DNA of 64,000 bases from Rhizobiales bacterium 64-17 (GCA_001899285.1 MKWA01000007.1:76188-140187), one strand, 5' to 3'. Positions 16,447-24,839 are shown, counted from the stretch's first letter. Numbers and translations are program-made. Notes: generated by a model not told the origin, from the letters alone.

Positions 16447-18702
16447 ATGCCGTATTCCGACTATCGTCCCGATCTCATGGGTTCTGCGACGCTGGAGCCA
16501 TCCGGCCGGATCGAAGCCGGCTCGATGCAGAGCTTCACGCTGACCTACACCGCCGGGCGGTTCGGCCTCGACGACACCGGCTCGCTGAAGATCGGCTTTC
16601 GCTTCGCGACGGATTTCGGGCCGGTGCAGTTCGCCGATCCGAAGGCCGCGGGCTACACCACGGTGGAGGCGTCGAACGGCGCGACGCTCGACGTCAAATG
16701 GGAGTTCAAGCGCAACATCCGGCCGTGGAGCCGCTCGCTCTATATCGGCGTGGTCAAGGAATTCCTCGCGCCCGGCGACACCATCACCATCCGCTTCGGC
16801 GACCGCCGCCAGGGCTCGCCCGGCATCCGCGTGCAGACCTATTGCGAATCCGAGTTTGAATTCCGCGTGCTCACCGACGCCATCGCCACCTACGACTATG
16901 TGGCACTGCCGGTCAGCCCGCAGATCGACATCGTGCCGGGGCCGGGCGTGCGCTGGACCGCGCTGCTGCCGAGCGCGGTGCGCGCCGGCACGCCGTTTTC
17001 GCTCGCGCTGAAGATCGACGACAAATGGGGCAATCCGTCCGATCAGGTGGAGCGCACAGTGCATCTCGTCGCCGAGGGCGCGATCGAGGGTTTGCCGGAG
17101 ACGGTGACGATCCGGCGCGGCGAGTTCGGCGCGATGGTGAAAAATTTGCGCGTCGCCACGCCCGGCCTGGTGAGCATCAGCGTGCGCGACGACAACGGCG
17201 CGGACATCTGCCGCGCCAATCCGCTCGCGGTGCTCGCCGCCGACGCGCCGCTCGTGCATTTCTGGGGCGACACTCACGGACAATCCAACGAAACGCTCGG
17301 CACCAATTCGGCGCGCGATTATTTTGCGTTCGGTCGCGACAAGGCGCATCTCGACGTGATGGGCCATCAGGGCAACGATTTCCAGATCACCGGTGCGTTC
17401 TGGCGGGAATTGAATGTGCTGACTAAGGAGTTCGACCGGCCGGGAGAATTCGTCTGCATTCCCGGCTACGAATGGTCGGCCAACACCGCAGTCGGCGGCG
17501 ACCGCAACGTGCACTATCGGCACGAGGGCGAGAAAATCCATCGCTCCTCACATGCGCAGATCGCCGACGCCATCGACATCGTCGACGAGAACAGTGACGC
17601 GCACACCGCGCACGAACTGTTCGAGAAACTGAAGGGCAAGGATTGCGTCGTGCTCGCCCATGTGGGCGGCCGCTATGCCGACGTGAAATTCGCCCATGAC
17701 GGCACGCTGGAGACGGCCGTGGAGGTCCATTCCGCCTGGGGTACGTTTGAATGGATCCTGCATGACGCGTTCGAGAAGAACTATCGCGTCGGCGTCATGG
17801 GCAATTCCGACGGCCATAAAGGCCGCCCCGGTGCGTGCTATCCGGGCGCCTCGTTCTTCGGCAGCATGGGCGGACTGACCTGCTTCCTCGCTGACAAGCT
17901 CGACCGCAACGGCATTTTCGACGCGATGCGGCGGCGGCATCACTACGGCACCACCGGCAACCGTGCCCTCGCCGATGTCTCGGTGGTGCTTGCGAGCGAC
18001 GGTGCGGTGTTCGACCGCGACCCGGCGTTACAAAAGACGACATCACAGACCACGCGGCGGCTGATTATGGGCGATATCGCCCATGTGACGGACGACACGG
18101 TGGAGTGGCACATCGACGTCGCCGGCTCGGCGCCGATCGAGCGGCTCGATCTGTATGACGGCCTTGAACCGCTGGAGACGATCCGGCCGTATGAGGCGAA
18201 GCAGCTCGGTCGCCGCGTGCGTCTCGTCTATGAGGGCGCGGAATATCGCGGCCGCGCGCGCACCACCGTGTGGGACGGTTCGATCGAGATCGCCGGCAAC
18301 CGGATTCTGCGCGCCGCGGTCATAAACAACTGGAATCTCGACCGCGGCATTCAGGAGCAGACCGACAGCACGGTGCGTTTCAAGGCGGTCACGACCGGCA
18401 ACTACGGCGCCATCGACCTGTGGCTGGCGGAGGAGGGCGGCACGCTGCGCTTCAAGACCGCGCCGGTGTCGGGCGAGGTGGAGATCAAGTCGCTCGGCGT
18501 CGAGCCGCGTGTGTTCAAGGCGGGCGGTCTCGACCGCGCGGTCAGCATGCAGCGCCTGCCGGAAACCATGACCACGTCACGGCTGACGCTCAAGCGGCCG
18601 ATCAAGCTGCGGCGCGAGGGCGACACGCGGCTTTACATCCGCATGCAGCAGGAAGACGGCCACCGGCTGTGGACCAGCCCGGTCTATCTGTTCCGGGCGT
18701 GA
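16447..18702 (+). CDS. DUF3604-like protein, PHP-type metal-dependent hydrolase fold
   Basis: A 751-residue protein. After ~270 residues of beta-rich sequence comes HFWGDTHGQS, then MGHQGNDFQ, IPGYEWS, VLAHVGG and MGNSDGHKG, a succession of His/Asp motifs like that of DUF3604 and the PHP phosphoesterase superfamily. No signal peptide is evident, so it is probably cytoplasmic. ATG 16447 (MPYSDYRP) is preferred; an upstream TTG adds an unrelated leader. It is divergent from the molybdoenzyme operon across ~120 bases and ends at a hairpin shared with the convergent receptor gene. Function unknown; the family is often found in catabolic clusters. Confidence 0.7.
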   Translation: MPYSDYRPDLMGSATLEPSGRIEAGSMQSFTLTYTAGRFGLDDTGSLKIGFRFATDFGPVQFADPKAAGYTTVEASNGATLDVKWEFKRNIRPWSRSLYIGVVKEFLAPGDTITIRFGDRRQGSPGIRVQTYCESEFEFRVLTDAIATYDYVALPVSPQIDIVPGPGVRWTALLPSAVRAGTPFSLALKIDDKWGNPSDQVERTVHLVAEGAIEGLPETVTIRRGEFGAMVKNLRVATPGLVSISVRDDNGADICRANPLAVLAADAPLVHFWGDTHGQSNETLGTNSARDYFAFGRDKAHLDVMGHQGNDFQITGAFWRELNVLTKEFDRPGEFVCIPGYEWSANTAVGGDRNVHYRHEGEKIHRSSHAQIADAIDIVDENSDAHTAHELFEKLKGKDCVVLAHVGGRYADVKFAHDGTLETAVEVHSAWGTFEWILHDAFEKNYRVGVMGNSDGHKGRPGACYPGASFFGSMGGLTCFLADKLDRNGIFDAMRRRHHYGTTGNRALADVSVVLASDGAVFDRDPALQKTTSQTTRRLIMGDIAHVTDDTVEWHIDVAGSAPIERLDLYDGLEPLETIRPYEAKQLGRRVRLVYEGAEYRGRARTTVWDGSIEIAGNRILRAAVINNWNLDRGIQEQTDSTVRFKAVTTGNYGAIDLWLAEEGGTLRFKTAPVSGEVEIKSLGVEPRVFKAGGLDRAVSMQRLPETMTTSRLTLKRPIKLRREGDTRLYIRMQQEDGHRLWTSPVYLFRA

Positions 18703-18708
18703 AATGTC

Positions 18709-18735
18709 GACGGGCCGGCGTCGCGCCGGCCCGTC
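18709..18735. terminator. Convergent hairpin terminator
   Basis: A perfect 12-base-pair GC-rich inverted repeat (arms 18709-18720 and 18724-18735, three-base loop) lies between the convergent DUF3604 and Bug-receptor genes. It lacks a strong T-run, so termination efficiency is uncertain, but its position fits a bidirectional stop. Confidence 0.6.
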
Positions 18736-18759
18736 ACATCTCGCTGATCGCTGCCTTGC

Positions 18760-19761
18760 CTACTTGGCCGACGCGCCCGACGCCTTGATGATCGGCGTGA
18801 TGCGCGCCATCTCGCTGTCCACCAGCTTCTGCAGGCCGGCGGGACCGCGGTCCGCGCCCTGTGGCGCGGTGCTGCCCAGCTCGTTGTAGCGTTTCTTCAC
18901 TGACGGATCGTCCAGCGCCTTGTTGAGCGCCATCACCAGCTTGTCGATGATCGGCTTCGGCGTGCCTTTCGGCGCCACCATCGCGTTCCAGGCATTGAAC
19001 AGGAAGTCGACCCCGGCCTCCTTGGTGGTCGGCACGTCCGGCAGGCTTTCCAGCCGCGCCGGCGCGGCGACCGCGTAAGCCTTCACGGTGCCGGCCTTGA
19101 TCTGCGGGATCACGTTCAGCGACTGGTCGACGATATAGTCGATCTGCCCGGCGACGATGTCGGCCAGCGCCGGCCCGGTGCCGCGATAGGGCACCATGGT
19201 CGGCTTGATGCCGAACTGCGCGTTGAACACGAGGCCGGCCACATGCGAGATCGAGCCGACGCCGGCGTGGCCATAACTGACCTTGGCTTCGTTCTTCTTG
19301 AGATAGGCGATCAGCTCTTTCAGGTTCTTCGACGGATTGTCCTTCTTGGAGACGACGGTCTGCGGCGTGTAGTTGCAGATGCCGATCTGTTCGAAGCCCT
19401 TGGCGGGGTCATACTTCAGATTTGGATAGAGCGACGGCGCCGCCGTCTGGGTTCCCATATTGCCGACAGCAATGGTGTAGCCGTCCGGGGTGGCCTGGGC
19501 CGCGCGGGTCATGCCGATGGTGCCGCCGGCGCCGCCGACATTCTCGATCACGAAGGTGGTGTTGAGCGTCCGGCCCATATGCTCGCCGAGCAGGCGTGCC
19601 ACCACGTCGGTCGGGCCGCCGGCCGCGAACGGCACGATCACGGTGATCGGCTTGGTCGGGTAATCGGATTGGGCATAGGCAGGTCCGGCCAGAACGGCCG
19701 TAACGGCGATCGCAACAGGCGCAAGCACGCGAGCAATTCTGGACGCATCGATCGAGAGCAT
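18760..19761 (-). CDS. Tripartite tricarboxylate transporter receptor, Bug/TctC family
   Basis: A 333-residue periplasmic binding protein with a Sec signal peptide ending near GPAYAQS. The mature start YPTKPITVIVPFAAGGPTDVVARLL is the classic Bug family motif for carboxylate ligands. Length matches the family. No TctA or TctB membrane genes are adjacent, so it is an orphan receptor that would need membrane subunits from elsewhere, a common state in this family. The gene is monocistronic, with a repeat-containing leader upstream and a convergent neighbour downstream. Ligand unknown. Confidence 0.9.
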   Translation of the reverse strand: MLSIDASRIARVLAPVAIAVTAVLAGPAYAQSDYPTKPITVIVPFAAGGPTDVVARLLGEHMGRTLNTTFVIENVGGAGGTIGMTRAAQATPDGYTIAVGNMGTQTAAPSLYPNLKYDPAKGFEQIGICNYTPQTVVSKKDNPSKNLKELIAYLKKNEAKVSYGHAGVGSISHVAGLVFNAQFGIKPTMVPYRGTGPALADIVAGQIDYIVDQSLNVIPQIKAGTVKAYAVAAPARLESLPDVPTTKEAGVDFLFNAWNAMVAPKGTPKPIIDKLVMALNKALDDPSVKKRYNELGSTAPQGADRGPAGLQKLVDSEMARITPIIKASGASAK

Positions 19762-19790
19762 TCTCGTCTCCTCCCCACGGAATTGTTTTT

Positions 19791-19872
19791 ATGGCTTGGT
19801 GTCTTCGTTTGGTGCCTTGGTCTTGATGTTTTCGGTCTTGATGTCCTTGGTCTCGATATCTTGAGGTCTTGC
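19791..19872. repeat. Degenerate short tandem repeat in the receptor-gene leader
   Basis: Read on the minus strand, the stretch is a run of variants of ATCAAGACC and CAAGACC with 12-18 base periodicity, immediately upstream of the Bug receptor start at 19761. Base composition (purine-rich, few CpG) differs from its surroundings. It may be a decayed coding repeat or an untranslated leader element; no function is implied by the sequence. Confidence 0.55.
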
Positions 19873-20075
19873 CGTCATCTCCTGCCGTTATGATGGAGAA
19901 GCAATGCGAGGCACGCAAGCCTTCCCGTCGCGAGCCGTGGATGTGCTGCAGCGCGGTGCGGCGAGAGAAGGGTCGTTCTTGATTTCGGGGTATTTCTGGT
20001 GAAACGTGCCGCCCGCGTGCGGACCGCGCGACGTGGCCCGGCGAATCACATGACAGGATGAGTGGAGCGGCCCGG

Positions 20076-21302
20076 ATGGCGCAGACGGTGGTGATCGCGG
20101 GCGCGGGACATGGTGGTGTGCAGACGGCGGCCTCGCTGCGCCACAATGGGTTCGACGGCCGGATCGTCATGATCGGCGACGAGGCCGGGCTCCCTTATCA
20201 GCGGCCGCCGCTGTCGAAAGCCTATCTGCAAGGCAAGATGCCGCTGGAGACGCTGTGGCTGCGGCCGGAATCGTTTTATCTGGATAATCGCATCGAACTG
20301 ATGCCGCAGGCGCGCGTCGCCGCGATTGATCCCGCCGCGAAAAATGTCACCCTCGGAACAGGCGAGCAACTCGCTTACGACCATCTCGTGCTCGCCGTCG
20401 GCGCGCGCAACCGGCTGTTGCCGCTGCCGGGCGCCGACCTCGATGGCGTTCTGTATATTCGCACCCTGGCCGAGACCGACGCGCTCAAGCCGCGGCTGGC
20501 GCAGGCGCGGAATATCGTCGTCATCGGTGCCGGCTTCATCGGACTGGAATTCGCCGCGGTCGCCGCCGCGCAGGGCAAATCCGTCACCGTGCTGGAGATG
20601 ACCGAACGGGTGATGAGCCGCGTCGTCTCACCCGGCATGTCGCAACATTTCTCGTCATGGCATGAGAAGGGCGGCACGCAGTTTCGTTTCGCCGCGCGCG
20701 CGGCGGCGGTGATCGGCGAGAACGGCCGCGCGGTGGCGGTCGAGACCGCGGACGGCGCGCGCATTCAAGCCGACATGGTGATCGTCTCGATCGGTGTGGT
20801 GCCGAACATCGAGATCGCCAAGGCGGCGGGCCTCGCCACCGGTGATGGCATCGTCGTCAATGAGCAACTGCTGACCTCGGACTCGAACATCTCCGCTATC
20901 GGCGACTGCGCGCAGTTTCCAAGCGTGCATGGTCGCAGATTGATGCGGCTCGAATCGGTGCAGAACGCCAACGATCAGGGCAAGGCGGTGGCGGATCGCA
21001 TCACCGGCAAGAGCGCCGCGCCTTACGCGGCGGTGCCGTGGTTCTGGAGCGATCAGGGCGATCAGAAATTGCAGATCGTCGGCATCGCCGACGGTCACGA
21101 TACGGTCGTGGTGCGCGGCGACGCGGCGTCCGGCGCGTTCTCGATCTTCTGCTATGGCGGCGGCACGCTGCTGGCGATCGAGTCCGTCAACAAGCCGGGC
21201 GATCACATGTTCGGTCGCCGCAGCATGGGCGAGGGCAAGCTGTTGTCGGCAGCGCAGGCCGGCGATCCCGCTTTCGACCTGAAGAAATTTCTGCAGGGTT
21301 GA
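20076..21302 (+). CDS. NAD(P)/FAD-dependent oxidoreductase, ferredoxin reductase type (rhodocoxin/putidaredoxin reductase family)
   Basis: About 408 residues with an N-terminal FAD fold (VVIAGAGHGGVQTAASLR), the NAD fold VVIGAGFIGLEFAAVAA around residue 148, and the ISAIGDCAQF motif that contacts FAD before a C-terminal reductase domain ending in the SMGEGKLLSAAQ region. Such proteins transfer electrons from NAD(P)H to a ferredoxin that serves a P450 or ring oxygenase; no such partner is adjacent. ATG 20076 is preceded at good spacing by GGAG; ATG 20058 would add six residues and is the alternative. The region from 19762 to here holds only the repeat described separately. Confidence 0.88.
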   Translation: MAQTVVIAGAGHGGVQTAASLRHNGFDGRIVMIGDEAGLPYQRPPLSKAYLQGKMPLETLWLRPESFYLDNRIELMPQARVAAIDPAAKNVTLGTGEQLAYDHLVLAVGARNRLLPLPGADLDGVLYIRTLAETDALKPRLAQARNIVVIGAGFIGLEFAAVAAAQGKSVTVLEMTERVMSRVVSPGMSQHFSSWHEKGGTQFRFAARAAAVIGENGRAVAVETADGARIQADMVIVSIGVVPNIEIAKAAGLATGDGIVVNEQLLTSDSNISAIGDCAQFPSVHGRRLMRLESVQNANDQGKAVADRITGKSAAPYAAVPWFWSDQGDQKLQIVGIADGHDTVVVRGDAASGAFSIFCYGGGTLLAIESVNKPGDHMFGRRSMGEGKLLSAAQAGDPAFDLKKFLQG

Positions 21303-21478
21303 GTCGTCGACCGGCGATTGCCGATCGTGCTTCATCTGACCAAACGTTCATGATCTCTGCGCACGCTGCGTCAGTTCGGTACAGGACGATGGAGAAACAT
21401 TAATCTTTGTGCCGCAGGGTTTGGCAACGCGGGACGTTTAACGAGACAGCGCACGACAAACGAGGATTACAGCACATT

Positions 21479-21796
21479 ATGAAAACGCTCATCGCCATCG
21501 CTTCCGCCGCTTTCATCGCGCTCGCCGCCGCGCCCGCAAGCGCCGCACCGGCGACGTCCCCCTTCGCTCAGTCGGTCGACGGACTGCTGACGCAGATTCA
21601 ATATGCGCCGCACCGTCACGACGGCCGCCGCGGCCCGCCGCAGCGCATGCGCCATGCGCCGCCGCCGCGTCCTCACTATCGCGCGGGTGGCCGCTATCGC
21701 TCGGCGCCGCACGGCTGGCATCGCTACGACCGGCGTCCGGGTGACTGGAGCCGGCGCGGCTGCATCACCGTCGGCGCGCTCTGGTTCTGCCCGTAA
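21479..21796 (+). CDS. Small secreted His/Arg-rich protein
   Basis: A 105-residue protein with a clear Sec signal (MKTLIAIASAAFIALAAAPASA). The mature part has a short LLTQIQY segment followed by an Arg/His/Pro/Gly-rich basic stretch and a C-terminal CITVGALWFCP with two cysteines that could pair. ATG 21479 places the signal at the N-terminus; the longer frame does not. A clear terminator follows at 21861. Its QIQY-then-HR-rich arrangement recurs in the protein encoded at 40269-40568, so they may be diverged paralogues. The function is unknown; a periplasmic or envelope role is likely. Confidence 0.7.
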   Translation: MKTLIAIASAAFIALAAAPASAAPATSPFAQSVDGLLTQIQYAPHRHDGRRGPPQRMRHAPPPRPHYRAGGRYRSAPHGWHRYDRRPGDWSRRGCITVGALWFCP

Positions 21797-21860
21797 CGGA
21801 TGGCCGGCGACACCGATCCGCGCCACGTGCGTCGCGCGGGCCGGTTCGCCACCAGCGAGA

Positions 21861-21888
21861 AAAAGCCCCGGGTTTCCGGGGCTTTTTT
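21861..21888 (+). terminator. Rho-independent terminator after the small secreted protein gene
   Basis: An 11-base-pair stem (arms 21861-21871 and 21876-21886, GTTT loop) with a CCCCGG core runs into a six-base T-tract. Because the 5' arm starts with four A it could also work for transcripts from the other side. Confidence 0.88.
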
Positions 21889-21983
21889 GTGCGTCAACCA
21901 CGAGCATGGTTAACGGTTGCCCCGCGGCGCCGCATTTCCGATGATGCTGGTTGAGGTTGCGGCAGAGTGATGAAGGCAGTGCG

Positions 21984-23231
21984 ATGAAGGCGATTATTGT
22001 CGGTGGCGGCATCGGTGGGTTGACCACCGCGTTGATGCTGCATGCGCGCGGGATCGAATGCGAGATTTTCGAGCAGGCCGATCAGGTCCGCGAGCTTGGC
22101 GTCGGCATCAACACGCTGCCCCATGCGATCAAGGAACTGGCCGACCTCGGCCTGCTGCCGCGGCTCGATGCCGTCGGCATCCGCACCCACGAACTGTTCT
22201 ACACCAACCGCATGGGCCAGGAGATCTGGCGCGAGCCGCGCGGCACCGACGCCGGCTTCGACTATCCGCAGTTCTCGATCCATCGCGGCCGGTTGCAGGC
22301 GGTGATCTATCAGGCGGTGCGCACGCGGCTCGGTGAATCGCGCATCCACACCGGTCACCGGCTCGGCGCGTTCACGCAGGACGAAGCCGGCGTCACCGCG
22401 TATTTCTTCGGCCGCGACGGCTCGCATCGTTTGAGCGTGCGCGGCGACGTGCTGATCGGCGCCGACGGCATCCATTCGGTGGTGCGCGAGACGCTCTATC
22501 CCAATGAAGGCCCGGCGCGCTGGAACGGATCGATGCTGTGGCGCGGCGCGATCGACTGGCCGAAATTTCTCACCGGCCGCTCGATGGTGATCGCCGGCGG
22601 CATGGCCGGCAAGCTTGTCATCTATCCGATCGGCGAGGGCGCGCGCGAGGATCGTCCGCTCACCAACTGGGCGGTGCTGGTGAGAGTCGGCGAGGGCGGT
22701 GCGCCGCCGAAGAAGGAAGACTGGTCGCGGCTCGGACGGTTCGAGGATCTGATGCCGCATGTGCAGCGTTTCAGCATTCCCTATGTGGATGCCAAGGCCT
22801 TGATCGAGGCGACGCCGGAGTTCTGGGAATATCCGATGTGCGACCGCGATCCGCTGCCGCACTGGTCGTATGGCCGCGTCACGCTGCTCGGCGACGCCGC
22901 GCATCCGATGTATCCGGTTGGCTCCAACGGTGCGTCGCAGGCGATCCTCGACGCGCGCTGTCTCGCGGATCGGCTGCGCGACGCCGATCATGTGTTCCAG
23001 GCGCTGTGGGCCTACGAGCAGGAGCGCCTGCCGATGACCGCGCAGATCGTGAAATCGAATCGCGGCGGCGGGCCGGAAGGCGTGATCGACGCGGTCGAGG
23101 AGCGCGCGCCGGACGGCTTCAACAATATCGACGACGTGCTGTCCTACGAAGACCGCAAGGCGATCGTGCGCGGCTACGCGGCCAAGGCCGGCTTCGCCAA
23201 GGAGCAGGTCAACGCGGGCAAGGCGGCCTAA
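21984..23231 (+). CDS. Flavin-dependent monooxygenase, PhzS/UbiH-like
   Basis: A 415-residue class A flavoprotein hydroxylase. It has the Rossmann motif IIVGGGIGGLTTALML at the N-terminus, the GVGINTLPHAIKEL segment typical of PhzS-type 5-methylphenazine-1-carboxylate monooxygenase relatives, DVLIGADGIHSVVR and the second FAD motif LLGDAAHPMYPVGSNGASQAI. It hydroxylates an aromatic or heteroaromatic substrate using NAD(P)H and oxygen, in the cytoplasm. ATG 21984 (MKAIIVGG) is the family-typical start. It is monocistronic and ends convergently, overlapping the aquaporin gene by four bases. No phenazine genes are present, so the substrate is unknown. Confidence 0.88.
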   Translation: MKAIIVGGGIGGLTTALMLHARGIECEIFEQADQVRELGVGINTLPHAIKELADLGLLPRLDAVGIRTHELFYTNRMGQEIWREPRGTDAGFDYPQFSIHRGRLQAVIYQAVRTRLGESRIHTGHRLGAFTQDEAGVTAYFFGRDGSHRLSVRGDVLIGADGIHSVVRETLYPNEGPARWNGSMLWRGAIDWPKFLTGRSMVIAGGMAGKLVIYPIGEGAREDRPLTNWAVLVRVGEGGAPPKKEDWSRLGRFEDLMPHVQRFSIPYVDAKALIEATPEFWEYPMCDRDPLPHWSYGRVTLLGDAAHPMYPVGSNGASQAILDARCLADRLRDADHVFQALWAYEQERLPMTAQIVKSNRGGGPEGVIDAVEERAPDGFNNIDDVLSYEDRKAIVRGYAAKAGFAKEQVNAGKAA

Positions 23232-23911
23232 TCGGCCGCCGGCGGCGCGGACAGTTGCCACAGCCATCGTGCCAGCGCGAGGGCAGCCAGAGCGCCGGCT
23301 AGTTGCGCGACAATGAAAGCCAGCACATTGCCGGGTGCGATGCCCGCAAAGGTATCGGATGCGGCGCGCGCGATAGTCACGGCCGGATTGGCGAACGATG
23401 TCGATGCGGTGAACCAGTAAGCGGCACTGATGTAGAGACCGACCGCCGCGGCTGTCGCTGCCGGCGCACGCACGCAGCAGCCGATGATCGTCAGGATCAG
23501 TCCGAACGTGGCGACGAATTCCGCGACCCATTGCCCCGAGCCGCTGCGCAGTTTGGTCGCCAGCTGCAGCACCGGAAGATCAAACATGATGTGCGCCACC
23601 CAGACGCCGATCAGCGCGCCGGCAATTTGCACCGCAATATAACCACGGGCCGTTTGCCAGCTTATCCGGCCGATGATGGCCTCGGTGAGGGTGACGGCCG
23701 GATTGAAATGCGCACCGGAGATCGGCCCCAGAACCGTGATGAGGACGGTGAGGATCGCGCCGGTTGCGAGCGTGTTGCCGAGCAGCGCCAGCGCGATATT
23801 GCCGTCCGAGAGGCGCTCGCCCATCACGCCTGATCCAATCACGGTCGCGAGCAGCAGGGCTGTGCCCAGCGCTTCGGCCGCAAGCGCGCGCGAGCGGGTG
23901 GCGGAAGTCAC
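23228..23911 (-). CDS. aqpS: MIP family aquaglyceroporin in the arsenic operon (AqpS-like)
   Basis: A 227-residue channel with six hydrophobic helices and two NPA boxes: HFNPAVTL (N70-A72) and SFANPAVTI (N175-A177). The GTG start at 23911 overlaps the arsenate reductase stop in a GTGA motif, which fixes both the start and operon membership. In Sinorhizobium meliloti the arsR-aqpS-arsC operon uses such a channel to let arsenite formed by ArsC leave the cell down its gradient, and the same role fits here because no ArsB or Acr3 pump gene is present. It is the last gene of the operon. Confidence 0.88.
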   Translation of the reverse strand: MTSATRSRALAAEALGTALLLATVIGSGVMGERLSDGNIALALLGNTLATGAILTVLITVLGPISGAHFNPAVTLTEAIIGRISWQTARGYIAVQIAGALIGVWVAHIMFDLPVLQLATKLRSGSGQWVAEFVATFGLILTIIGCCVRAPAATAAAVGLYISAAYWFTASTSFANPAVTIARAASDTFAGIAPGNVLAFIVAQLAGALAALALARWLWQLSAPPAAD

Positions 23912-24432
23912 CCGGCAGCCGCCTTGTCGGTCGTGCCCTCCATGGCGCCGATGCTGTGGAGCTTCTGCTGCAAGCTCATGGCCGACAATTTGTCGAGCGG
24001 AAGCGCCACGAAAATCGAAATGCGCTGCAACAGCCGTCGATAGGCTTCGGCGAAGGCTAGGGCGACCTCCGCGTCGTTGCCCTGCGCGGCGGCGGGGTCG
24101 GGAATGCCCCAATGCGCGGTAGCGGGTTTGCCGGGCCAGACCGGACAGGTCTCGCCGGCGGCGGCGTCGCAGACCGTGATGATGAAATCGAGAGCCGGTG
24201 CATCGGGCTGCGCGAATTCAAGCCACGATTTCGAGCGAAGCGCGGACGTGTCGTAGCCGAGCTTCAGCAACAGCGCATGGGTCTGCGGGTGCGGCGCGCC
24301 CTTCGGCTTGCTCCCGGCGCTATAGGCGCGAAAACGGTCCTTGCCGAGCTTGTTGAGGATCGCTTCTGCGATCATCGACCGGGCCGAATTGCCGGTGCAG
24401 AGGAACAGGACGCGGAGGGGCTGGTCAGCCAC
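23908..24432 (-). CDS. arsC: Arsenate reductase, low-molecular-weight phosphatase type
   Basis: A 174-residue enzyme with the protein-tyrosine-phosphatase P-loop CTGNSARS (C12 to R18) and two further cysteines, C88 and C96, in ITVCDAAAGETCP. This triad is that of thioredoxin-coupled ArsC. It reduces arsenate to arsenite in the cytoplasm. About 30 residues of C-terminal extension go beyond the usual ~140. The start overlaps the end of the ArsR gene by eight bases and its stop overlaps the aquaporin start, so all three proteins are translated as one coupled unit. Confidence 0.92.
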   Translation of the reverse strand: MADQPLRVLFLCTGNSARSMIAEAILNKLGKDRFRAYSAGSKPKGAPHPQTHALLLKLGYDTSALRSKSWLEFAQPDAPALDFIITVCDAAAGETCPVWPGKPATAHWGIPDPAAAQGNDAEVALAFAEAYRRLLQRISIFVALPLDKLSAMSLQQKLHSIGAMEGTTDKAAAG

Positions 24433-24775
24433 AGGTCTTGGCCTTTCTGCTGCGCCGACGGGCGGGGCGGGTGATCTCGCAGATCTCGGGCCGTCCGCCG
24501 CAGCAATCGTCGGTCAGGAAGCCGAGCAGATCCTTCATCGCGTCGAAGCGTGCCGCATAGATCATCGAGCGTCCGTCTCGCTGGACCGTGACCAGCGCGG
24601 CGTGGCGCAGACGGTCGAGATGGAAGGTCAGTGTGTTCGGCGCGAGGCCGAGCCGGTTGGCGATGTCGCCCGCGCTCAGGCCGTCCGGGCCGGACGCCAC
24701 CAACAGACGAAACACCGCGAGGCGATGATTTTGCGCAAGCGCGGCAAGCGCGTTGACAGCATCTATTATTTCCAT
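24425..24775 (-). CDS. arsR: ArsR/SmtB family transcriptional repressor
   Basis: A 116-residue winged-helix repressor. The recognition helix region reads LSAGDIANRLGLAPNTLTFHLDRLRHAALV. The usual ELCVCDL arsenic site is absent; instead C91, C92 and C99 in DDCCGGRPEIC at the C-terminus resemble the C-terminal three-cysteine site of the Acidithiobacillus-type ArsR, which makes arsenite the likely inducer. It represses its own operon, and a dyad overlapping its start codon is the probable operator. The C-terminal tail is basic. Confidence 0.9.
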   Translation of the reverse strand: MEIIDAVNALAALAQNHRLAVFRLLVASGPDGLSAGDIANRLGLAPNTLTFHLDRLRHAALVTVQRDGRSMIYAARFDAMKDLLGFLTDDCCGGRPEICEITRPARRRSRKAKTCG

Positions 24776-24811
24776 AGTTCAACGAATATAGAAGTATGGT
24801 CTTGCCGTCAA
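24772..24811 (-). promoter_or_regulatory. arsR promoter and ArsR operator, near-leaderless start
   Basis: On the minus strand a TTGACG -35 (24811-24806) and a TATATT -10 (24790-24785) are separated by 15 bases. A near-perfect inverted repeat, CCATAGTTC at 24772-24780 against GAAGTATGG at 24791-24799, spans the -10 box and the ATG at 24775. No ribosome binding site precedes the ATG and the expected start of transcription is within a few bases of it, so the mRNA may be leaderless. The dyad is the natural ArsR operator candidate. Confidence 0.6.
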
Positions 24812-24839
24812 TCGGCGGGTTTGGGGCCGGCCGAGGGGT

